A stretch of 64,000 nt of DNA from Haliotis asinina (Eukaryota > Mollusca > Gastropoda > Lepetellida > Haliotidae): contig NC_090295.1 in assembly GCF_037392515.1 (NCBI RefSeq), positions 22,422,501 through 22,486,500 of the forward strand, read 5' to 3'. Positions within the stretch are counted from its first letter, which is position 1; each line of letters begins with the position of its first letter. Position numbers and translations under genes: made by a program. A model generated the notes under the pieces. The model had not been told where the DNA came from. It saw only the letters and a list, made by a program, of their open reading frames with translations, and did not search any database. This document shows positions 23,071 through 35,000 of the stretch, piece by piece.

Positions 23071-26000
23071 CTACACACTTGCGGATGATGACTGAGATGA
23101 CTCAATGCCACTGGCATCAGATTCAATGCCAGAATCACTCAGCTCTCTGACAAGCTTCTTCACATTGTCCCTGTCAGCCTTTCCAAGGTTGTTATTTTCA
23201 TCCTGGGATGATTTCGTCTCAGTATCCTTAGATTTTAAGGTATCTTCCTTTTCTTTCGTTGGACCTTTTGGTGCAGATTCTTCTTCTGTTGTGTCTTGGT
23301 CTTTCTCTTGCAAAGATTTTTCTTTCCCTTGAAGAGATTGTTCTTTTTCATGAGCAGGGTCCTCTGCAGTAGATTTTACTGCCTCTTCTTTTGCCGCTGT
23401 AGATTCCTCAACCTCTTTCTCTTCTGCTCCTCCTGTTTCAGATGATTCATTCTGTTCTGTGTCATTGTTTTCATCAACTTTATGGTTTGGTGAGTTTTCA
23501 CTGGAGTTAGCTCCCTTAGCACTTTCTTCAGCATCACTGACCATTTTGGTTTTCTTTGGAGAATCATCCTTCTGCAACACAAAATATCAACAAGCACTGA
23601 AATCACTTTGGAACAAATTCAGTGAATTCTAAATATTTCTTTATACAGTCAGTCATCTCTCGCATAACGCAGGTCTTGGGGTCCACGAATGACCCCCCGC
23701 GTTATTAGACATCCGCGTTATAGTACCTATTACATTATGTGGAACAAAGGCCGAGTTAGATCGTATACTAGTATTCCAAAGACATAACAAAACTGCTGTT
23801 TCGTGAATTGGGTCCAGTAAAAATATATTGTATCGTTGAAGGTGAAAATAAACACACTTTGAAAATGAAAATATATATATATGTACGGGAAACTTTGCAA
23901 TAAAAAATCACTACCTGTTATCAAAGACGTATATTCACGTGGATATACATCTTTGTTGTTATTCAACTAAGCCGGAAATAGCGATCAGCTGTGCACAGAT
24001 GTTTAGGTCCAATGTACCGGCGATTCAGGTAAAAACGATCCGATAATATTACATCAAAGAACTTCTATTCCATTATCAGAATATTTTACATATTAAGCTG
24101 TTATTGTAACAGACTATTTTACATTGCTATCTGGTTAGTTTATAATGCGAGTTTTCTGCAATGTGGATATGTACGATAAACACTGTAAGTTGCCATCCGC
24201 ACTGAATTTCACTAAGTTATAAGAGTGCAGCAGCTGATTTGTTGATGAGCTATTTTCGATTTCGTGAAGGGGTGTGATCGCAGTACAACCTTTTTATGAG
24301 AGCCACGGATTACCCGCCGGTTTAACCGAATCCGCGGTATCGCGGAGCGCGTTATTGTGAGGGACGACTGTATATGCATACCTATCCTGCACTACTTAGG
24401 AAAAGAGTAAGTAGTCTAAGATTAGCTAAAAATTTAGTAGAATCTAAATATATTTTTAACACTTTTCCTGCTCTACTGCAGGAATGGTTAAAAATGTATT
24501 ATTTCTAAATACTTTTAATTTTTAGCAAATGCATATTTTGTTTGAAAATTAAAGATATTGTTAAAAAAAAGACTTAGATCACTGAATAAAATGTGTGCAG
24601 TGCTCCTGATAAGGTGCATATTTGCGTATTTCACTCAATAAAAGCACATTTACTCTCTAAAGTACAAATATGGGAGTACTGAAAACACATAAGAATCACT
24701 TGAAACCCATTCAGGCTATAATACCTTGTGTAAATTACACAATGAACTAAACTGGCTTGTGTAGGGCAACTGTTTGTGGCGCACAAACTCTACAACAGTG
24801 TTAGCAAATGTTGTGATGCCTATATATACATACATTATTATGGCCGCAGCCACTGTCTGAAGTTAACTGTAGTAGTCACATGACTTTCACGCTGTGTTTG
24901 AAAATGGTTGCCAACTATCTGGCTACACAGGAATTGAGAAGCATTTATATTTATATAATTAAGTGTTAAACATCCAAATAGGATTAAGAAACTCTTTATA
25001 AAAGTACCCCATTCTTCAAACTAGTGCTAGTATACAATATGCTAGTTTTTCCTAAAAAAACCCCGTCCTTACACATACATAAGCAGACATGGGTGTAAAT
25101 ACCCAATTGCTTGAAGATTTATTTGGAGCTCTGTGTGTAAAATGTTTTAAGAATCCATCAACAATGTTAAACCAATGGGATGTAATTTCCACCAGATAGC
25201 AACATACAAGCAGAGCTGCGTACTACAGAACACGAATGTTGAACAAGCAAAATAGGCTGTAGTTGAGTTTAGTCCACTTTTACATCACACAAGACATATG
25301 AATACCGCAGACTAACTTTTTGTATGTTTAAACACAAAGTTCTTGTACTCTATGGCTTGGTTTGGTTGTTGTGTTGATAAGCGCTGCCCTCAGCAATATT
25401 CCATCTATATGTAACAATTCATACAGAATAACAAAATCTGGACCAGACAATCCAGTGATCAACAGCATGAGCAACAATCTATCCCATTGGGATATGATGA
25501 CATGTGTCCAGGGGCCTCATTATTTTGTTTACAACTTTAAGAAAGTAAACTGACTAATTTTCCACTTACCCTGAATTTATAGCATAATCATGATGATGAC
25601 ATTATTATGTGATAAATAAAGATGGAATTTGATGTCAATGCTTACTGGACTTTTTCTTAAAAAGTTATAAGTAGCAAAGAAAGACTTTATTATCATCATG
25701 AAATTCAGTGGCCACATTTTGAGCCGATATGAAATGGAATCCAAGTTTATTTACGCTTTGAAACCATATGTGGAAATTTCCTCTTAGTCCACGGACAAGT
25801 AAGATACCAATAACTGACTGCCCAAAATGAAAACTAACTTGACCTGGGCATCAAGCATGAGATTTTTTAACCCCTGCAACCAAGTCAACCAAGTCAGCGA
25901 GTCTGACCACCCACTTCTGTCAGTTGCCTCTTACGACAAACATGGGTGTGAATGAAAAGAAGACATATTCTAACCCGGTAGCTGAAGACCTATTCTAACC

Positions 26001-29000
26001 CGGTTGCTGAAGATCAATTCTAACCCGGTTGCTGAAGACCTATTCTAACCTGGTTGCTGAAGATCAATTCTAACCCGGTTGCTGAAGACTAATTCTAACC
26101 CTCACAGGTTTCTGGTCTATTATAACTGTGACATACTTGAATCACATCCCATGGTGGCGGAGCCTGATCCTTGCAGCGACGCAGGGCAAACTTCCAAACT
26201 CCAAACCCAGAAAGGCCTGTTGTGTTCCAGAACTTCTCCACGGTGTAGATTCCTGGAGGAGAGACAGTCAAGGGCATCCATCAAAGGTGGATGGGTGAGA
26301 CAAAAGAACACTGGGAGAGTGGGTGGTGGAAACGGATGGTGGATGGGTGCGAGTGAAAAAGTCACTGGTGGGTGCTACAAAATGGAAAGTTTAATTGTTT
26401 TTTTTTTAATTTTTCTAAATTTTATGTTAGGGGAAGGGGTAACAATATTTTATGGTGAAGGGTCAAAATCAACCTATGGAAAAACAAGCATGTGGCCAGA
26501 CATAGTGTCAAGCAAACAGTAAATTCCCTGCAACACATTTACGTAAAAAAAACAATATCTAAATACAATGATGCAGACTAACTCTGACATTACTCACCAT
26601 CGTATCTGTAGCCTTCTTCAGGCGCAAACGGACTGTCCAGTTTATAGCCTCTAATAACCCTGACTGGATTTCCGTTCTCACAATTCTTGGACAATGCCAG
26701 GTTACCATTGGTCAAGGTCTGGTCTTTAGACTGCGGAGCTGTTCGCAGGTTCTGTGGATAAATCACTTCTGAGTGAAATCTCATGGCTTATGTGTAAGTT
26801 GCAATAGCAAAAATATGTGACAAAATCTCATCCTATAACATTGTTGTGACAACATATGTATATCTTGGCCAACTTAGGCCCACTAAACAGAGTATTATTA
26901 ATATTATTAGGTGAAGGTTTGCAGTACAGATTAAGCGCATATCACTCTCACCTCACTTCCTGTTCAAGACCACATGCTCATAGCACCTAGATATTGTTAA
27001 CATGACAGATCCTAATAAAGTTTTTATAAAATTCAAAGCTCTTCCTTGTAACCTCCTTACAGTTGTGCCATAACTAATACAGCGACAAGATCAAAGTGAA
27101 GCTATATATCTGCAGCAATGATGGAAATACTCACTTAGCAAGACTTATTGCAAATTTTGTTAAAAAATAAACTTAAACTGGAATAAGACAGCCCCAAAAG
27201 GTAACTTGGAACAAAATGCTGTATGTTGAAAACCCCTTTTTCAACGACATACCAACCTTTGGATTAGATGCTGTTCCTTTCAGATCTCGGCCACCTGGAA
27301 TAATTCAATTCATAAACTGAACAAGTCACTGAACTCAGTTACAACCCTAGTAAAACATTAGTTTCCAGTTTTTATGAGTATCACAGAATCCAACTTATTT
27401 GTAACTTCCCATTACTTAGAATTATCACAGGAAACAAGCTCAAAAATTACTTCCCATTACTTAGAATTATCACAGGAAATGAGCCTTATATTTAATTTTC
27501 GGTACCAAACTACTTAACTGTCTCTTGTAACCTTCATGGGTTAACAGGACACATTTCAAAATCCAAAGTATGTACATGCATTTGGGATTACCTTCTCCTG
27601 TGTAGGTGAAACATTCACCAAGGTCAATATTGTCGTCATATCCCCCAGACAGGGCTACAGAATACGCCCCTTCTTCGCCACGGTGGATACCAGCAACAGT
27701 TGGTCTGGGGGCACAAGTTTTATGATGATAATTACAATAGTTAAAGCACTGAGAAGCTTATGATGTCAACTGAGTGAGGGGGTGAGTTCAGATTTTAAGT
27801 CCGACCAGATGAACTTCAGCCATGGAAAAATAACTTAAAATATCAGAGTTAGATAGGCAAAACTAGTATGAAAATCTGAACTATGAAAGATAATACAGTA
27901 TAAAAAACAGATCATATAGATTACCAACAACTGAAGGTAGATCACCATACCATACTAGGGACCATGTCAAATGAAAATTTGCTTTATGCCATAAAGACGA
28001 ATGAATGAAATTATAAATGCAAATTAAATTTGTTGATGTTTTTAACTCAATACTATTCAAGCTATACAACAGTTGTCTAAAGAAAAAAACATCTTTTGTT
28101 GAAACTGTGTACAGTGTAGTGTATTTGGTTTTTTTTATTTGATTAAACATTTAATTGAACAAAATGGGCCTGCATATCTCATTCAGGGCCTGCAGATTTT
28201 CAAGCCTGAAGGTGGAAGCAGGCCCTGACGGGCAACTGGCACATTTATGTACTTCAAACACTGAATGGTGAAGATCACTTGATGACATATGGAGTTGTCC
28301 TCAGATGTTCACTCATGTACAGGTATTCCACCCCAGTGAGATTCAGTCAACCACCACACACCTGTGGACACCATCTCTACTGCAGTCAATCCTGTAGTTC
28401 CATACAGTCCCGATTTCCACACCTACAGGAACCAAAGAGGAACAAATTAAACAAAAAGGAACTCAAGATGTGAGTTTATCAAGAACACACCAAAGTGTAA
28501 TTTTTGCAATAAAAATGTAATTCTCTGAATAAAATTAATATGTTATACTTATCCTGACTCATGCTTACTAGGATTATCTCCTCTCTCTATGCAAAGATAG
28601 TGGAACACTTGAAATCCCCTGCAGTTCCCTTCTTTTGAATTGGACGTAAAATCACACCTTTCCGTTACCTCCCAGCTTTCCCAGTAAAATTGGTCACATG
28701 ACCTGCCATGCTCATCACTCTCTCTGATAGTAGTATAGGGAATGATAGTTCTGGCTCACTTTCACAAAAAGTCTCTACAACGCCTTATTTACTAAATAAG
28801 ACGTTGGTGGGCCCCTTAGCTCTTGCTACTATTACCCCTACTACAAAAAAGTTGGCGGTAATTACTGTGCCTTGGTAGGAGGTAACACTGTGCCGTACGG
28901 TACGATCAATAATTCTTCTCTTACAAACCCCCTACCCGGCCCACCCCTCAAGTAGTATAAGTTAGGTTCGTCGGCTTTCATATCCACTTTATCTATGTTG

Positions 29001-32000
29001 TAAGTTTTGACTGACCATATAGGATCGGTGGCTCGCTTACGGCTATCGCCCTCGTGTTCCCCCGGCTGGTATAGATACCTCACTAGAGCCCTATCTGGTA
29101 TCTGTTTCTCCTTCCCACGCAATGGAGCGGCCGACTCTGCAACTACTGATTTTAGTTTGATAGCGTCTGCCGGTTTCTTACCGGTGAGACGGGTGACTTC
29201 ATGGTTGATTGCCGACACCACCTTGGGTAACCTCGTGACCCATTCAGTCGATCGTTTTCCAGGGGTGGTCATCTCCCTAGCATACTGATAGCCGAACAAG
29301 CGCTCAGCCAAAGTCCTATTAAATCTCTCCACTATGGCTTGGCTGCGATGGGCTCCGGCCGTGCCACGCCTGACCTTTGTATCGTGTTTGGCTAGCAGTT
29401 GTGACACGGCACCCATGAACTCCCGTCCGGGGTCAACTTGCAGCTCTGTTGGCCACGTCAGTGGGCTGCGTTTGTATATACGTTCAAATCCTCTGGCTAC
29501 CTGGGCCGAATCTTTCGTGGTCAAGGGTTCGGCTTCCTTGTAACGACTGGCTACATCCACTACGGTTAAGGCATACTTGTACCTCTTATCGTGGGGTAGG
29601 AACAGTAGGTCTGCCTGGTGAATGCTATTAGGTATGTTAATACCGAACCTCCTTCTAGGCACGTAGCGTGGTGCCGGTAAATAGATCTGCCACAGGGCTT
29701 GTTTTTCAAGCCACGCTTTGGCTTCCTCCGGGGGTACTCGCGCTAGTTTAGCTAGCTTATCTACTGCGTTAGCTCCTTTCCAGTACCCACGCGGGCTGTA
29801 GTAAATAGCCTCAAATTTTTTCATGTCCATACGCGTATGTGTTTATTCCATCAATAGCTATCCAACGTTTCGTGTCCATAGGCGACAGGGACGTCTTGTT
29901 TATAGTCAGTCCGTATATCTTATGCCCATCACTTCTAAGTGTGTTCATTTTATGTCTAAAGGTACGGGTCTTGAACAGGGCTTCCTTGAATCTGGCGTGT
30001 TTGATGTGTTGTTTCACCACATACTTCTTAACCCCCTTAGCCTTCCGGATCTCACTATTGTCGGCTTTCAGTATGGAGTACATCTTAGGTCTCAACCCTA
30101 TGTACTCGGCTATGGGCGTGCCAGCACACTCGTCCTTCATCTTACCTAGGACCTTTTTATTTACAGTACTGTGTATGGCATGGGTCTTAGGGTAATCGCT
30201 GGTGTCGTATAAATCAAGGTGTTTTTTCATGTCCTCGTACACGTCCTCGGTTCGAATCTCCATCAGCAGGGAATCCGTGTCAGTGTACAGTACTTCACAC
30301 CTGTCGCCGTACTGTTTCTTGAGCTCGTTGTAGTAAAAGTCGTACATCAGGTGTTTGGATAAATCGAGGATGCTCATCCCCACGTAAACAGGCCGGTTGA
30401 ATTTTATGTGGCTTTTCTTCATGTGTATGGCAACCAGGTTGTCTGTAAATATTTTATTACGGTTGAATGCCGGACTGGCTATCAATTTCCTGAGCTTGTC
30501 TTCCTCACTAGATCTAACCAGCTTCACGGTCACGCGTTTCCTCAGGTTCTCCATAGTCTTACCAAACACCGAGTTGTTCATGAGCTTGTAGAGATTTTTC
30601 TCAAAATCACTGGTGGCTTTTTTTCGTAGGTCTGTGTTCATTCTGATGTAGGGCTCCATCCATGGGCTCTGGTCGAACATGAGCACCCTGTGTATTTTGG
30701 TCAGCCTCATACCCAACGACAGGTACAGCTGTAGGTTGCGATAGTGAACGATGTACTTGGTCTTATTCATTAAGTTAGGCACGAGTTTTTCAACGTCTGT
30801 CACACGCCCACCTGACAAGTTATGTTGGTACTCAGACATCCAGTCTGGGTTAACCCTCATACGTTCGGGGGCCAGGGGGTAGCTGTTGTGCGATGTGTGT
30901 AATTCCTTGGGATACTCTAAGTCAACCTCGAGGATATAACCTTTGTTCGAATCTGGTGCAACCCCCATAACATCAACGTGGGGTACCCATTCGAATCCCC
31001 CTGTAGGTAGATACTGACTCATGGCCCAGCCGTACAGGTTGTTTGCGTCGAGGTAGAGAATGTGATTGGTTGGTTTGTTAGGATCGTAACCTTTCACGTA
31101 TTGATTATTTGCTTTCGCGTATCGTTTGGATGCCATGGAAATCCCACCTCGCAAACCTTTCTCAATGAATAGGTGCATGTCGTAATCTGTGAGCAATTCC
31201 AAATTAACTCCGGTCTTTTTAAGCAAGGCGTCCCACGACAGACCTGGGCTGGTGTAATACCATGCGGGATCGAGTTTATACTGCTTTAAACATGTCTGCC
31301 TAAACGTTTCAAACACGTCGGCTAACAGCAGTACATCTGTCCTCAAGTACAGGTCGTGATAATCACCCAGGTTCTTACAACCCAGTTTATTCCATACGTT
31401 AGTCGCGTGCGAGTAATCATCTCGTGAGACGGACGCCTCATTCAGCTTGCTATAAAAGCAGTCAATAGGGGGTAGTCTGGTCTCGGTGAACTTAGCCCAA
31501 CTATCCATGTACTCATAGGGGTACACACCCTTCCTCATAAGCAGGGGTCTAGTCTCGGCGTCTGTGTATCGATCGGTGATAGGGAAGGTATTGTTGGCCT
31601 TGACCAGACTGTCGAGTGACGACAGGAGGAACTGAAACGAGTCAATGAACCTAAGTCCGTTTAAGCTGAAGGAGATGTATCTCTCCATGTTGTTGGGGAT
31701 GCACGTTATATTACCATCAATTTTCGCGATGGCCTGCATGATCAAGTGTGAGTCGTACCCTCTCAAGTTGTGAAAGACAACGGGGATGTTTATTGTCCTA
31801 GGGTTGATTTTAAGCTTGAGGTTGCACGCGCTGTGAGCGGCGCCTCTATACTTACCAGTTATGTGGCAGTGATCTCTCACCGAATCACCGTTAAGTGGTG
31901 AGTCGCACACGTGACAGTTAGTGCTACTAGCGTGAGCTAGCCTGTCGACTCGGGTCATACGCATGGGAGCGATTCTATACAATGCATTCCTAATAATTTT

Positions 32001-35000
32001 TTCTTCCTCCTGCAAACACTTTAGAAACCTTTCAGCCGCGTCAGGCCCCCTATACACTACCGGAGCTTTCGTTTCCCCGTCACAACGGACGACAATGTAT
32101 CCAAACGAACAGGCTTTATGCTCTTGTGTCTTGTGGGTGAAGCTACCACTGGGAGCCTCGCCGGCGGCAGCCACTAAGGCTTCGAAGTCGGCGTATATAA
32201 TATAAGGTACAGACATTTGGTTCTTGTGGTTACTGAATTTTAGGATATTTTCACCTTCCTTAGGCATGTCGATTCGTATGGCCGTCTGCCCCACACCTTG
32301 ACAATCATCCCGGTGGGATTCTAATAAATCAGCTCGACTGAAACCGTGTAGGCATCGTACACAAAAGTGTTTTTCCCCAACGTGTTTCGACTGGTCGTGC
32401 AACAACCGGCTGAGATGTTTTATCCACGTGTAGTGATACTTTTCACCTCGCTGGATCATGAATATATTGATAACTTGGCGATCCTTCACCGGGCTGACCC
32501 TGTGTACTATTGTTGTGTTACCTTCGTGCCCAAAGACATTTATAGCCAGATTATTCTGTTTTTCTACTTTAGTGATCTGGGATATTGGGGTGGGTTCATC
32601 TATACCATCCCAATTAAGCCCATCGTCTTGGGGATAGCTAGAAAGCCTATCTGAATTCTTGCCAGCTGGAAATAAGGCTGACCTGATAGCTAACCTAAGG
32701 CAATCGTTTCCTCTATTCTTAACGTTTACTATGGCATGTTTGTTCCTATAGTAGGGAGGCAAGGCTAGGTATGACCCGCCTCTGAACGGCACGTAGTTAG
32801 CTATGTCTAGATAGACATTATCGATTTTATCTACAGCCCACCCGGACCCCAAGTGTGTGTAGCGTTCTAGGTATTCTCGTATCTGCTGAAAACTTGTATC
32901 GATTGATGCGTCAATGGTCTCTGCATGTGTGACGACCTCTTGTTTACCTCGGAAGTAAGGCTGAACATACTCAGTGGTACTCCCAACCTGCTTATCGAGC
33001 GACATTTTCACTGTGATCTGAAACTTGATACTTCCTAGGTTATTTAGTTCCTGGTTGACCTTATCAGCTATCAGAGGCTTGATATCTGTAATGTCTATGT
33101 TTCTATCAACGTGCATGCGCCAACCTCTCAAATAATTGCCTACGGCGTGCTCAGTGCGCACGAACTGTAGGTCAATAGCTCTATTCTGTCGTAATAATTC
33201 TACAAGCTGTGGTTTTCTCATACGGGAATACCCGCCTAAACCCAAATCGTGTGCCTCGGCTTTCAGTTGTTTTACAGTGGGAGGTTTTGCTACGGGGGCA
33301 TGTGATAACAATGCGGTTAACCCGGCTCTCCCCAGGTTTGAATAACCCGTGTATCCAAGCTGTTTTGCTTGAGCTTTTAATTGTTTTACCGTAGGAGGGG
33401 CTTCTAAACCTAGTAATCTCAACAATGCTGACTTCCGCATTCTAGAATACCCGATCACACCTCTCTGTTTTGCGACCCGCTTGAGCTCGCGCACAGTAGA
33501 CATAGTGTTTACACCTAAGAGAACCAATGTCTAATTGGTTCACAGTAAGGGGAGGTAACCCTTAAGTGGCTATCTTGAGCAGTCGCCTACGTTCTTTTAT
33601 GTAGCCTTTTTTATTCTCGTAGATGAGTTGATGTCTGACTACGTTCGCTCCGTGAGCTTTACATAGACAGTAGTTTCCTTTAACCCCGATACCACACACA
33701 GAACACGTGTAGTTAGGACTTCCCATATGGAAACAACAGAACCCCTGATTCCTGCATTTCCTACCACAGGCCTCGGTCTTCCCCATAAGTATATATTCGC
33801 ATCGGTATGGAGCGGGTCTCATGTTTACTTATATAGGTATTTTAATTTAATTGCTTCGCAACCAACGCAGTAGCTGCTATACCCAACACTATGAAGCCCA
33901 GTTCACGATTCATTTGTCCCTTGGATGGTGTGTAGTACTGAGCGAGTGTGGGTTTATTGAGCGGTTCCAATTGTTTACCAGTTAGTAGATAGTATTCTTT
34001 CATTGCTTCATCGACATCGTTGAATGTTTTAATGGCATGGTTTTCACGCTTGAGTTGTTCGTTAATAAAATCGATCCTCTGAAGGCGTTTTTTAGCGTAC
34101 TCAGCCTGTGCCCTTTGTAATTTCTCAGTAGCGAGATCGTGCCGCTTCCTTTCTTCCTGTATTTCAGCCGCGTGATCATCTCGTAGTTTCGAGAAGAGGA
34201 AATTACTCCCGGAAAATGCCAGGGCATTCACTAACGCCCCACCGACCATCATAGCTATCGTGGCCATCCCTATATTTATTTCATTATATTATCAGGTATT
34301 ATTCCTTGTTTTACTAGGATGTCTTTTGTGGCCATCGCCATACCAAGGTTCATTATGAGCATACCCATATCCTGCAGGTTGAAATCTAGCTTGATAGTTG
34401 GTTGTTTAAGCACCATTTTAGTCAACCGAGCGTACCCTACTGCTAGACTGGCTACCACTGTGGCGTGGTATGCGTCGTTGACGAACGTTTTCCCCTCAGA
34501 CATTATGTATATGATATAAAATATTAAAATTATAACATGATATGCGGGTCAATAGTGGGGCCTGCTGGCGGCGTGGGGGTACCCCCAGAGTTTCCCTCAG
34601 TTCCCTCACGTGTATATAACCATGTTATAACCACGGCAGCAGTTACGCCTACAGCCAACAACAGTCGGGGGTTGGTCACTTTATGTTGGTTACACCACCG
34701 TTTTTTACCGGCAGCTACTCTCTTAGGATTCTTCTGCCTGGTTACTGTTGAAGTGGTCTCCACCGTCACTGTTGGGGGTGGGGTCTCCTCCACTGGGGTT
34801 TCCTGTGCAGCATCCATCTATACTATTATTATTATTCTTTCTCTCAAATTGACAATGTTTTGCCGTGATAATCGCCGCCGTCACTGGAGCCAACAACATA
34901 CCATATTTGTGGTACAGCCCGCAGCTGATAGAGCTCACGGCGTGTTCGATAAAAGGGTCTTTCTCGAGGTCCTCCCACAGGTAAAGTCGGCGCTCTGGTG

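Noticed and set aside
23105-23332. Ser/Phe-rich plus-strand frame
   Set aside because: Shadow of the acidic last exon of the SRA gene.
26079-26522. 147-codon plus-strand frame
   Set aside because: Antisense to SRA exon 26137-26252 and its intron.
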